A stretch of 64,000 bases of DNA, from the NCBI GenBank assembly GCA_034769895.1, contig JAWRYS010000699.1, positions 1 through 64,000 of the forward strand, read 5' to 3'. The position numbers and the translations under genes are program-made. The number at the start of each line of letters is the position of its first letter. Positions within the stretch are counted from its first letter, which is position 1. The notes beneath the pieces are model-generated. The model had not been told where the DNA came from and ran no database searches. It worked only from the letters and a program-made list of their open reading frames with translations. Positions 50,068-63,559 of the stretch are shown piece by piece. The stretch is from Magicicada septendecula. Taxonomy: Eukaryota; Arthropoda; Insecta; Hemiptera; Cicadidae.

Positions 50068-51231
50068 ATGTCGCAAACAAAATTAATGATGATGATCCAA
50101 AAATTGGAAGAAACAAACAAAAATAGTAAGGAGCGAATGCTCCAAAGAATGGAAGAAAGTAGCCAAAGAAAGAGACAGATGGAAGAAAGTGACCGGAAAT
50201 TTAGGGAGGAAATGAGAGAGAAGAGGGAAAGATGGAGAAAATCCATGATAGAAAAAGAGGAAAAATGGATAGAATCCTTCGGGGAGGAAACTAAAAGTTG
50301 GGTAGAGTCCAAAGAGAAGGAGAGACAGAAGAAGAGAGAGGAGGATGAAAAACAAAGACAGATAGAGAGAGAAGAGAATGAAAGAATGAGACAGAAAGAG
50401 AGAGAAGAGGATGAAAGAAAGAGACAGAAGAAGAGAGAGGAGGATGAAAAACAAAGACAGATAGAGAGAGAGGAAACTGAAAAATGGTATGAGTACCTGA
50501 GGGAGGAAAATCAAAAATGGAAAGAGTCCCTAAAAAATAAAACTAATGCAAATTGCGAAACAGTAGACGAAAAGATCGAGGAGAGTAAAACCGACAATGA
50601 TAGGGAGGTCGAGGTAATGGAGGAACAGGTAGAAGGATTACAGATTCTATTTCGTCAACTTCCAGAAAATAATACCGATCCTGAAACCATAGAGAAAGAA
50701 ACAGTAGAAACGAAACAAAACATAGCTAATAGATTTGACAGACCGAGAAAAACAAACAGGGAGTATACAAAGGAAATAGGAGAAATGACTCAAGGCGGTT
50801 TAATTAATATACTTAACCCCCCGGTCACTGACCGCAGAGAAAGAAGTTATATGAAAGAATATAAACAGAATTTAATGAAAAGGGACAAAAAGAAAGAGTG
50901 TATTACAAAGAAAATCATAGGCCAAAATACTTTTAAGGTAAGCGTGCCTAGAAAAAAGATACATTCCAAAAAGAAGGAAAATTATGAGGAACAAATGGAC
51001 CAGCTTATAGAAAAATACGCTCAGGCAATAAGAGAAATAAGAAAGAAAAGGAATCAAGAGAATAGGCCCCAGACAAGTAATGACGAAAGACCCCGAACAG
51101 TTCAGGTAAACCATGTATTGGCGGGAGAAACCGGCCGAGAACCAGATAATGATCCCCAAAATGAAAGTGAGAGAGAGGAGGAATTCCGCTATGCAGAAAA
51201 ATTATGGCCCAAACATGTGATGAGATGGTAA
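50068..51231 (+). CDS. Coiled-coil gag-like protein, array 2 unit 2 (387 aa, intact)
   Basis: This is the only open full-length copy in the array; the first ATG after the primer site is used. Residues 1-155 are extremely rich in K, E, R and Q and should form a long coiled coil or single charged helix. A 33-residue direct repeat lies inside it (KKREEDEKQRQIEREE at 88-103 and 121-136). An acidic linker (160-215) follows, then GGLINILNPPVT (243-254), matching the array 1 protein, a lysine-rich stretch (266-306), a second helix (about 306-330) and an acidic tail. I see no zinc knuckle, protease or reverse transcriptase. A role as a Gag-type particle protein is inferred from its place in the element. 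A further open stretch in another frame follows at 51245-51349. Confidence 0.65.
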   Translation: MSQTKLMMMIQKLEETNKNSKERMLQRMEESSQRKRQMEESDRKFREEMREKRERWRKSMIEKEEKWIESFGEETKSWVESKEKERQKKREEDEKQRQIEREENERMRQKEREEDERKRQKKREEDEKQRQIEREETEKWYEYLREENQKWKESLKNKTNANCETVDEKIEESKTDNDREVEVMEEQVEGLQILFRQLPENNTDPETIEKETVETKQNIANRFDRPRKTNREYTKEIGEMTQGGLINILNPPVTDRRERSYMKEYKQNLMKRDKKKECITKKIIGQNTFKVSVPRKKIHSKKKENYEEQMDQLIEKYAQAIREIRKKRNQENRPQTSNDERPRTVQVNHVLAGETGREPDNDPQNESEREEEFRYAEKLWPKHVMRW

Positions 51232-52587
51232 TGCCATGGATTAATCATCCAGAATAAATGTCATAGACCAGGCATTTGAAGGAGTAGAGGTGCTAAACAT
51301 CGAAGGTCGAATATTGAAAAGAGAAGGAATTAAAAAGGAATGGGAATGATAATAATGATATAATATAAGGACCACACAACCAAAAGGGGTTGAAAAAATC
51401 AAAGTAATTAACCCAAACTGACAAATATAAACCCAAATATTATCAAACATGAAAACAATACCTACGAGGTAACTGACACAATTAGGAACAAGGTAAAAGG
51501 TACGTATAACCAGACTTCATTAAAAAAGTACCATGATTTAAAAAAAAAAATCGCAAGTCGAATACTCAATCAGTGACCAAGTACCATGACCAAAAACCAA
51601 AGTCAAATACAGCATCATAGAGAAGGTACCTTGACTAAACATGTTAACGTGAATTTTTTAACTTAGCCATAATTAGAAAGGAGGTAGAGATTATTAAATA
51701 AATATAAATATTATTGTATAGAGATTATTATTAATAAATATTACGAGAAGGACACCTTACACCAAAGGCATAATGATATATATATATAAAATATAGATTT
51801 ATTTCCAATAGCCATGTCAACGTATATTTACCAGCTTACCCGTACTTAGAGAAGAAGAGAGATTGTTATTAATGAATATTACGAGACGGACACTTAGTAA
51901 AAAGGAGAAAAAGAAGGAGAAATACTGTCAGATATTTGATATTTAAATGGAAATGATAAATGGAAAAAAAAAGGGAAAAACAGTGTGTTACATAAGGAGA
52001 TAATGATGAATATGAATATAGCTGTTAACATTGAATGATTTTAAACGATAATTTTAACCTGCGGAGAACGATATATTAATATAATTGTGAATTAATCAGA
52101 AGAGTTTAAGAAAGGGAATTTATGTGTAGGAGCCTATGATCTTTGAATATTGTATTTTTTTTTTTTTTTATTATTATTATTATTTGTTGCAAAGGTGCAA
52201 TTATTATTTTCTGACCAGGGATGTGTTGCCTCTGATTTCAGTAGTTATAGACAGGAAGGGACAGAGAATGTATGCCATAGCGAGCCACTCTGACTCCCAA
52301 CCCTCTATGTAAGTTAGGGAATTGATAGGGAATTATTAAAACATTATTAAAACAGAAGATTAATTATAAAACATCAAGGTAAAAAGGAAAGGAATAGGTG
52401 ATACGACAAAGAACGAACTAGGAATATTGAGTTGGATTAATATATTAAAGGAGTAGTACAGGAATTTAATTATAAGATAAAAGAATGAAATATAAAGAAG
52501 CTAATAAAGGGTTAATATAGAGATGATAATTTCATCAAAACCAAAGATATGTTTTTCCAAAATTATCAACTTTAACGGAGAGGCATA

Positions 52588-55484
52588 TGTAACGTCACAG
52601 AACGATCCATAAAAGGAAATCATTTATATAGTAAGTTAGCATAAGAGGAAAGTGAGGTGAACAGTATCGAACCCAAGTAGTCCCAAAAAATTGTGTAATT
52701 TTGTATAATAATTATTTCTATCAACTTGAAAAAACGACCAAACTATGACTAACACAAAACCCCATATATATTATTAAAGTGAATAAGAATGAAAAAACCA
52801 TAAGACAGTATAAGAGAGAGAAATAATGTCAGAATCAACCAAAATGAAGTCAATAATTATTAAGTTTTATAACTATGAATAGAGTATTAAAAATTATTTT
52901 TGTGAATAAATGGACATGATCCATTATTATATTATGTGATGTAAATAAAATAAATGTATTAAATGATTTAAATACATTATTAGAAAGAATCTAAGTTAAA
53001 ATAAAAATTGTATATTTGCAATGACAAAAAATATTAATGTGTTGGATTTGAGACCATACACCAAGATTTCATGAAAAAATTAATTATTATCAGATTTAAA
53101 TAAAAACTATATGCAATTGTCAAACAGACAATAGTGAACAATTTATCATAATAAAGGAAGCTGTCAAATGAATAAAAAGCAGTCAAAATGGCCAAAAATA
53201 GTGTTAACTAAAAACATGTAATAGGCATCTAATATTGTATAATTTATGAATTTAATGTTGCCAAATTGCAACCAAACTGTATTAGAAAGCTGTAATATGA
53301 TATAAAGCAACTATGCTAATATACCTGACCAACTTTAACATTGTAATAGTCAAGTTAGCAAAATACTTACTTATACCATGTATGGCTGGAACCAATCATC
53401 CAGTACAAAAATAATCATATCTGGCTAAATACTTACATAATGCGAACAAAAATAAGATAGAAAGGTACAATAAATCAGTATACCTTAATAAGAAACAAAC
53501 TCAGTTGAAAGTAAAGTCAATTCTAAAAGAATTTAACTAATTAGAGGGAGATTTGTCACACCATAAAAAATGACATCTCAAGACCAATCAATGATGCTAT
53601 GTCATCTTGTGATAAATATAATATATGTACAGAGAAACCAGGTATCACAAAAGATAGACAAAATAATAAACTCTGTGTGTACAGTAGTGAAATAATACAT
53701 ATATTAAAGAAAAAGACTAATCATTGTATTAGAAAACTGACAAGAGTCTAGGCCATGAGCAGAGGCCATATAAAATTGTATTTATTTGTGTTTTATCTAT
53801 GTTAAAATTTGTTTATTTTGTTGTAGGAAAGTAATAGTATTAGATGTTCAGATTGTGGAAGGAACTTAGTAACTCCACAACAATTTTTGTTATAGAAATT
53901 GAGTTTTCAATGACAACAACTCAAGGTGAGGGTTGTATATTGTATTGTTTATTAGACTTAAGTTAATTAGAAACCAATCATATTTAGTATCGCTAGATTC
54001 AGTTGAAAACAGGGAATCTAAATGTATTAATGGCATACAAATTGTGAGTACTAATACAAAACTGTTTGATAAATACCAGAGTAATTTTTGAAATATCCTT
54101 TGTATGAAGAATAAGAAATTCGTTCTAAAAGCTTCTACGGAAGTGAAAATTGTTCTATGACATTCCATTTCGTTTATTCTCGAACAATCTAGAAAGAATG
54201 TTTACACAAATATACCGGAAGTCGATGAAAACAGTCATCCTGAATTAGTATAAAAGAGAGACCAAATTCGACCCAAAAACACTTGAAACTTGAACTCCAG
54301 AACTGATGCATCACCCACAACACTGATCAACGCAGCTAAGGCGAAACCGAAGAGGCGAGAAATCGACAAGACACGGAGAAAGGCTTTTTCCCGTACATAG
54401 ACATACCGACTGACTTAACCTCAACGAGAATCTTCGCCAAAAGTATCGCTGAAATAGAGCAGCGATACGGCAAATTTTAATAGAAATCACGCAGCCAGAA
54501 CGTCGACGGCCCAGGAGGGACCAAAAATTTAAATAGAGAACGAATTCTGCTGTGTTCGCATTGACTGACTAACGTGACAATAATTCCCCCTAACGTAAAC
54601 ATACAATACACAAAGCCTTCCTCGACACTGCATGGGAATCAGCGCTGCGGTGGCCGATTTCTGAATCAACGCTAAACAGATGATTCGTAACGGCGGCGTT
54701 TGAACGATATTCTACTGCCAAACGTTTTTACATAAGTGCGGAAAAAGTAAACGATCGCAAAATTTGACTTTAAATAGATTCAGTGTACACCCGAAGAGGC
54801 GAGATTGAGAAACTACCCGAAAGGAGTGTCCAGTGCGAGAATAAATAACCATTGGAACGTGAGTTACCAAAATTAAAGTCATTTGTTACCTGGTTACATT
54901 TTATCACGCAGTTGTACTTCACACGCCACACATACACCTTCAAATCACTTAGTTTTTTTTTTCTTGTAAGGCATCTAATTGATATGTCTTGGTAGTTCAA
55001 AGGAGTCACGTCCTGAGAGTAAAGATTTTTCACTTATTAAACTCATGCTTTTCAACTGAGTCAAAATCTGAAATATGCTAGCCGATACTTGATTGGATAT
55101 ATATATAAAAAATTGTCAATAATAATAACTTGTAAAATTTTTTCTCTGCAATTTTATAATTATTTCTATGAATGTTAGTCCTTCAGACGATTTGTTTGTT
55201 TTTTGAAGAATCATTAAACTTAACTGATTTTTCCAAGCTAAACTGACTTGTTTAAATTTTTTCGTAGATTTAAAAATTTTTATCAATCACATTTTTTTTT
55301 TTTTTTTTTCTTGGAACAAACGTTTCCAAGTGGCGCCCACAAAAAGCATAGTATTAAGTTGTGTTACAGGACTACATCACTGCAGAGGATCCAGTCAACA
55401 AAGTAAGTAACAAAAGTGCGCGGAGGTAACGCCCGACATTTTACAACACAAACATTTAAACAACACCCATTCTTATCCGTTATA
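52588..55484 (+). repeat. Array 2 LTR of unit 3 (2897 bp)
   Basis: TGTAACG...CGTTATA ends. It shares two variants with LTR 4 that are absent from LTRs 1 and 2: aaaaattattttt near 52890 and aaagaatgttta near 54193. Confidence 0.8.
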
Positions 55485-55551
55485 AATTGGCAGCCCAACT
55501 AGTGAGGCTTGAAAAAGACGTAACAAGCCCGGCAACTACCAACATATTAAA

Positions 55552-56714
55552 ATGTCGCAAACAAAATTAATGATGATGATCCAAAAATTGGAAGAAACAA
55601 ACAAAAATAGTAAGGAGCGAATGCTCCAAAGAATGGAAGAAAGTAGCCAAAGAAAGAGACAGATGGAAGAAAGTGACCGGAAATTTAGGGAGGAAATGAG
55701 AGAGAAGAGGGAAAGATGGAGAAAATCCATGATAGAAAAAGAGGAAAAATGGATAGAATCCTTCGGGGAGGAAACTAAAATTGGGTAGAGTCCAAAGAGA
55801 AGGAGAGACAGAAGAAGAGAGAGGAGGATGAAAAACAAAGACAGATAGAGAGAGAAGAGAATGAAAGAATGAGACAGAAAGAGAGAGAAGAGGATGAAAG
55901 AAAGAGACAGAAGAAGAGAGAGGAGGATGAAAAACAAAGACAGATAGAGAGAGAGGAAACTGAAAAATGGTATGAGTACCTGAGGGAGGAAAATCAAAAA
56001 TGGAAAGAGTCCCTAAAAAATAAAACTAATGCAAATTGCGAAACAGTAGACGAAAAGATCGAGGAGAGTAAAACCGACAATGATAGGGAGGTCGAGGTAA
56101 TGGAGGAACAGGTAGAAGGATTACAGATTCTATTTCGTCAACTTCCAGAAAATAATACCGATCCTGAAACCATAGAGAAAGAAACAGTAGAAACGAAACA
56201 AAACATAGCTAATAGATTTGACAGACCGAGAAAAACAAACAGGGAGTATACAAAGGAAATAGGAGAAATGACTCAAGGCGGTTTAATTAATATACTTAAC
56301 CCCCCGGTCACTGACCGCAGAGAAAGAAGTTATATGAAAGAATATAAACAGAATTTAATGAAAAGGGACAAAAAGAAAGAGTGTATTACAAAGAAAATCA
56401 TAGGCCAAAATACTTTTAAGGTAAGCGTGCCTAGAAAAAAGATACATTCCAAAAAGAAGGAAAATTATGAGGAACAAATGGACCAGCTTATAGAAAAATA
56501 CGCTCAGGCAATAAGAGAAATAAGAAAGAAAAGGAATCAAGAGAATAGGCCCCAGACAAGTAATGACGAAAGACCCCGAACAGTTCAGGTAAACCATGTA
56601 TTGGCGGGAGAAACCGGCCGAGAACCAGATAATGATCCCCAAAATGAAAGTGAGAGAGAGGAGGAATTCCGCTATGCAGAAAAATTATGGCCCAAACATG
56701 TGATGAGATGGTAA
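55552..56714 (+). pseudogene. Coiled-coil gag-like gene, array 2 unit 3, early frameshift
   Basis: One G is missing between 55780 and 55781, so the first frame stops at 55788 after 78 codons. The remainder is open again in its own frame from 55869 to 56714 (281 codons), including the conserved motif. The same deletion is in unit 4, so units 3 and 4 descend from one already broken copy. Confidence 0.8.
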
Positions 56715-58072
56715 TGCCATGGATTAATCATCCAGAATAAATGTCATAGACCAGGCATTTGAAGGAGTAGAGGTGCTAAACATCGAAGGTCGAATATTGA
56801 AAAGAGAAGGAATTAAAAAGGAATGGGAATGATAATAATGATATAATATAAGGACCACACAACCAAAAGGGGTTGAAAAAATCAAAGTAATTAACCCAAA
56901 CTGACAAATATAAACCCAAATATTATCAAACATGAAAACAATACCTACGAGGTAACTGACACAATTAGGAACAAGGTAAAAGGTACGTATAACCAGACTT
57001 CATTAAAAAAGTACCATGATTTAAAAAAAAAAAATCGCAAGTCGAATACTCAATCAGTGACCAAGTACCATGACCAAAAACCAAAGTCAAATACAGCATC
57101 ATAGAGAAGGTACCTTGACTAAACATGTTAACGTGAATTTTTTAACTTAGCCATAATTAGAAAGGAGGTAGAGATTATTAAATAAATATAAATATTATTG
57201 TATAGAGATTATTATTAATAAATATTACGAGAAGGACACCTTACACCAAAGGCATAATGATATATATATATAAAATATAGATTTATTTCCAATAGCCATG
57301 TCAACGTATATTTACCAGCTTACCCGTACTTAGAGAAGAAGAGAGATTGTTATTAATGAATATTACGAGACGGACACTTAGTAAAAAGGAGAAAAAGAAG
57401 GAGAAATACTGTCAGATATTTGATATTTAAATGGAAATGATAAATGGAAAAAAAAAGGGAAAAACAGTGTGTTACATAAGGAGATAATGATGAATATGAA
57501 TATAGCTGTTAACATTGAATGATTTTAAACGATAATTTTAACCTGCGGAGAACGATATATTAATATAATTGTGAATTAATCAGAAGAGTTTAAGAAAGGG
57601 AATTTATGTGTAGGAGCCTATGATCTTTGAATATTGTATTTTTTTTTTTTTTTTATTATTATTATTATTTGTTGCAAAGGTGCAATTATTATTTTCTGAC
57701 CAGGGATGTGTTGCCTCTGATTTCAGTAGTTATAGACAGGAAGGGACAGAGAATGTATGCCATAGCGAGCCACTCTGACTCCCAACCCTCTATGTAAGTT
57801 AGGGAATTGATAGGGAATTATTAAAACATTATTAAAACAGAAGATTAATTATAAAACATCAAGGTAAAAAGGAAAGGAATAGGTGATACGACAAAGAACG
57901 AACTAGGAATATTGAGTTGGATTAATATATTAAAGGAGTAGTACAGGAATTTAATTATAAGATAAAAGAATGAAATATAAAGAAGCTAATAAAGGGTTAA
58001 TATAGAGATGATAATTTCATCAAAACCAAAGATATGTTTTTCCAAAATTATCAACTTTAACGGAGAGGCATA

Positions 58073-60969
58073 TGTAACGTCACAGAACGATCCATAAAAG
58101 GAAATCATTTATATAGTAAGTTAGCATAAGAGGAAAGTGAGGTGAACAGTATCGAACCCAAGTAGTCCCAAAAAATTGTGTAATTTTGTATAATAATTAT
58201 TTCTATCAACTTGAAAAAACGACCAAACTATGACTAACACAAAACCCCATATATATTATTAAAGTGAATAAGAATGAAAAAACCATAAGACAGTATAAGA
58301 GAGAGAAATAATGTCAGAATCAACCAAAATGAAGTCAATAATTATTAAGTTTTATAACTATGAATAGAGTATTAAAAATTATTTTTGTGAATAAATGGAC
58401 ATGATCCATTATTATATTATGTGATGTAAATAAAATAAATGTATTAAATGATTTAAATACATTATTAGAAAGAATCTAAGTTAAAATAAAAATTGTATAT
58501 TTGCAATGACAAAAAATATTAATGTGTTGGATTTGAGACCATACACCAAGATTTCATGAAAAAATTAATTATTATCAGATTTAAATAAAAACTATATGCA
58601 ATTGTCAAACAGACAATAGTGAACAATTTATCATAATAAAGGAAGCTGTCAAATGAATAAAAAGCAGTCAAAATGGCCAAAAATAGTGTTAACTAAAAAC
58701 ATGTAATAGGCATCTAATATTGTATAATTTATGAATTTAATGTTGCCAAATTGCAACCAAACTGTATTAGAAAGCTGTAATATGATATAAAGCAACTATG
58801 CTAATATACCTGACCAACTTTAACATTGTAATAGTCAAGTTAGCAAAATACTTACTTATACCATGTATGGCTGGAACCAATCATCCAGTACAAAAATAAT
58901 CATATCTGGCTAAATACTTACATAATGCGAACAAAAATAAGATAGAAAGGTACAATAAATCAGTATACCTTAATAAGAAACAAACTCAGTTGAAAGTAAA
59001 GTCAATTCTAAAAGAATTTAACTAATTAGAGGGAGATTTGTCACACCATAAAAAATGACATCTCAAGACCAATCAATGATGCTATGTCATCTTGTGATAA
59101 ATATAATATATGTACAGAGAAACCAGGTATCACAAAAGATAGACAAAATAATAAACTCTGTGTGTACAGTAGTGAAATAATACATATATTAAAGAAAAAG
59201 ACTAATCATTGTATTAGAAAACTGACAAGAGTCTAGGCCATGAGCAGAGGCCATATAAAATTGTATTTATTTGTGTTTTATCTATGTTAAAATTTGTTTA
59301 TTTTGTTGTAGGAAAGTAATAGTATTAGATGTTCAGATTGTGGAAGGAACTTAGTAACTCCACAACAATTTTTGTTATAGAAATTGAGTTTTCAATGACA
59401 ACAACTCAAGGTGAGGGTTGTATATTGTATTGTTTATTAGACTTAAGTTAATTAGAAACCAATCATATTTAGTATCGCTAGATTCAGTTGAAAACAGGGA
59501 ATCTAAATGTATTAATGGCATACAAATTGTGAGTACTAATACAAAACTGTTTGATAAATACCAGAGTAATTTTTGAAATATCCTTTGTATGAAGAATAAG
59601 AAATTCGTTCTAAAAGCTTCTACGGAAGTGAAAATTGTTCTATGACATTCCATTTCGTTTATTCTCGAACAATCTAGAAAGAATGTTTACACAAATATAC
59701 CGGAAGTCGATGAAAACAGTCATCCTGAATTAGTATAAAAGAGAGACCAAATTCGACCCAAAAACACTTGAAACTTGAACTCCAGAACTGATGCATCACC
59801 CACAACACTGATCAACGCAGCTAAGGCGAAACCGAAGAGGCGAGAAATCGACAAGACACGGAGAAAGGCTTTTTCCCGTACATAGACATACCGACTGACT
59901 TAACCTCAACGAGAATCTTCGCCAAAAGTATCGCTGAAATAGAGCAGCGATACGGCAAATTTTAATAGAAATCACGCAGCCAGAACGTCGACGGCCCAGG
60001 AGGGACCAAAAATTTAAATAGAGAACGAATTCTGCTGTGTTCGCATTGACTGACTAACGTGACAATAATTCCCCCTAACGTAAACATACAATACACAAAG
60101 CCTTCCTCGACACTGCATGGGAATCAGCGCTGCGGTGGCCGATTTCTGAATCAACGCTAAACAGATGATTCGTAACGGCGGCGTTTGAACGATATTCTAC
60201 TGCCAAACGTTTTTACATAAGTGCGGAAAAAGTAAACGATCGCAAAATTTGACTTTAAATAGATTCAGTGTACACCCGAAGAGGCGAGATTGAGAAACTA
60301 CCCGAAAGGAGTGTCCAGTGCGAGAATAAATAACCATTGGAACGTGAGTTACCAAAATTAAAGTCATTTGTTACCTGGTTACATTTTATCACGCAGTTGT
60401 ACTTCACACGCCACACATACACCTTCAAATCACTTAGTTTTTTTTTTCTTGTAAGGCATCTAATTGATATGTCTTGGTAGTTCAAAGGAGTCACGTCCTG
60501 AGAGTAAAGATTTTTCACTTATTAAACTCATGCTTTTCAACTGAGTCAAAATCTGAAATATGCTAGCCGATACTTGATTGGATATATATATAAAAAATTG
60601 TCAATAATAATAACTTGTAAAATTTTTTCTCTGCAATTTTATAATTATTTCTATGAATGTTAGTCCTTCAGACGATTTGTTTGTTTTTTGAAGAATCATT
60701 AAACTTAACTGATTTTTCCAAGCTAAACTGACTTGTTTAAATTTTTTCGTAGATTTAAAAATTTTTATCAATCACATTTTTTTTTTTTTTTTTTCTTGGA
60801 ACAAACGTTTCCAAGTGGCGCCCACAAAAAGCATAGTATTAAGTTGTGTTACAGGACTACATCACTGCAGAGGATCCAGTCAACAAAGTAAGTAACAAAA
60901 GTGCGCGGAGGTAACGCCCGACATTTTACAACACAAACATTTAAACAACACCCATTCTTATCCGTTATA
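58073..60969 (+). repeat. Array 2 LTR of unit 4 (2897 bp)
   Basis: TGTAACG...CGTTATA ends; I see no differences from LTR 3 in the stretches compared. Confidence 0.8.
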
Positions 60970-61036
60970 AATTGGCAGCCCAACTAGTGAGGCTTGAAAA
61001 AGACGTAACAAGCCCGGCAACTACCAACATATTAAA

Positions 61037-62199
61037 ATGTCGCAAACAAAATTAATGATGATGATCCAAAAATTGGAAGAAACAAACAAAAATAGTAAGG
61101 AGCGAATGCTCCAAAGAATGGAAGAAAGTAGCCAAAGAAAGAGACAGATGGAAGAAAGTGACCGGAAATTTAGGGAGGAAATGAGAGAGAAGAGGGAAAG
61201 ATGGAGAAAATCCATGATAGAAAAAGAGGAAAAATGGATAGAATCCTTCGGGGAGGAAACTAAAATTGGGTAGAGTCCAAAGAGAAGGAGAGACAGAAGA
61301 AGAGAGAGGAGGATGAAAAACAAAGACAGATAGAGAGAGAAGAGAATGAAAGAATGAGACAGAAAGAGAGAGAAGAGGATGAAAGAAAGAGACAGAAGAA
61401 GAGAGAGGAGGATGAAAAACAAAGACAGATAGAGAGAGAGGAAACTGAAAAATGGTATGAGTACCTGAGGGAGGAAAATCAAAAATGGAAAGAGTCCCTA
61501 AAAAATAAAACTAATGCAAATTGCGAAACAGTAGACGAAAAGATCGAGGAGAGTAAAACCGACAATGATAGGGAGGTCGAGGTAATGGAGGAACAGGTAG
61601 AAGGATTACAGATTCTATTTCGTCAACTTCCAGAAAATAATACCGATCCTGAAACCATAGAGAAAGAAACAGTAGAAACGAAACAAAACATAGCTAATAG
61701 ATTTGACAGACCGAGAAAAACAAACAGGGAGTATACAAAGGAAATAGGAGAAATGACTCAAGGCGGTTTAATTAATATACTTAACCCCCCGGTCACTGAC
61801 CGCAGAGAAAGAAGTTATATGAAAGAATATAAACAGAATTTAATGAAAAGGGACAAAAAGAAAGAGTGTATTACAAAGAAAATCATAGGCCAAAATACTT
61901 TTAAGGTAAGCGTGCCTAGAAAAAAGATACATTCCAAAAAGAAGGAAAATTATGAGGAACAAATGGACCAGCTTATAGAAAAATACGCTCAGGCAATAAG
62001 AGAAATAAGAAAGAAAAGGAATCAAGAGAATAGGCCCCAGACAAGTAATGACGAAAGACCCCGAACAGTTCAGGTAAACCATGTATTGGCGGGAGAAACC
62101 GGCCGAGAACCAGATAATGATCCCCAAAATGAAAGTGAGAGAGAGGAGGAATTCCGCTATGCAGAAAAATTATGGCCCAAACATGTGATGAGATGGTAA
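61037..62199 (+). pseudogene. Coiled-coil gag-like gene, array 2 unit 4, early frameshift
   Basis: It carries the same one-base deletion as unit 3 (between 61265 and 61266), stopping the first frame after 78 codons at 61273. The second part is open at 61354-62199. Confidence 0.8.
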
Positions 62200-63559
62200 T
62201 GCCATGGATTAATCATCCAGAATAAATGTCATAGACCAGGCATTTGAAGGAGTAGAGGTGCTAAACATCGAAGGTCGAATATTGAAAAGAGAAGGAATTA
62301 AAAAGGAATGGGAATGATAATAATGATATAATATAAGGACCACACAACCAAAAGGGGTTGAAAAAATCAAAGTAATTAACCCAAACTGACAAATATAAAC
62401 CCAAATATTATCAAACATGAAAACAATACCTACGAGGTAACTGACACAATTAGGAACAAGGTAAAAGGTACGTATAACCAGACTTCATTAAAAAAGTACC
62501 ATGATTTAAAAAAAAAAAATCGCAAGTCGAATACTCAATCAGTGACCAAGTACCATGACCAAAAACCAAAGTCAAATACAGCATCATAGAGAAGGTACCT
62601 TGACTAAACATGTTAACGTGAATTTTTTAACTTAGCCATAATTAGAAAGGAGGTAGAGATTATTAAATAAATATAAATATTATTGTATAGAGATTATTAT
62701 TAATAAATATTACGAGAAGGACACCTTACACCAAAGGCATAATGATATATATATATATAAAATATAGATTTATTTCCAATAGCCATGTCAACGTATATTT
62801 ACCAGCTTACCCGTACTTAGAGAAGAAGAGAGATTGTTATTAATGAATATTACGAGACGGACACTTAGTAAAAAGGAGAAAAAGAAGGAGAAATACTGTC
62901 AGATATTTGATATTTAAATGGAAATGATAAATGGAAAAAAAAAGGGAAAAACAGTGTGTTACATAAGGAGATAATGATGAATATGAATATAGCTGTTAAC
63001 ATTGAATGATTTTAAACGATAATTTTAACCTGCGGAGAACGATATATTAATATAATTGTGAATTAATCAGAAGAGTTTAAGAAAGGGAATTTATGTGTAG
63101 GAGCCTATGATCTTTGAATATTGTATTTTTTTTTTTTTTTTATTATTATTATTATTTGTTGCAAAGGTGCAATTATTATTTTCTGACCAGGGATGTGTTG
63201 CCTCTGATTTCAGTAGTTATAGACAGGAAGGGACAGAGAATGTATGCCATAGCGAGCCACTCTGACTCCCAACCCTCTATGTAAGTTAGGGAATTGATAG
63301 GGAATTATTAAAACATTATTAAAACAGAAGATTAATTATAAAACATCAAGGTAAAAAGGAAAGGAATAGGTGATACGACAAAGAACGAACTAGGAATATT
63401 GAGTTGGATTAATATATTAAAGGAGTAGTACAGGAATTTAATTATAAGATAAAAGAATGAAATATAAAGAAGCTAATAAAGGGTTAATATAGAGATGATA
63501 ATTTCATCAAAACCAAAGATATGTTTTTCCAAAATTATCAACTTTAACGGAGAGGCATA

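Noticed and set aside
50083-50514. 143-153 codon minus-strand leucine/serine/phenylalanine ORFs opposite array 2 gag
   Set aside because: Mirror image of the charged coiled-coil repeat; apparent membrane helices are an artefact of antisense reading.
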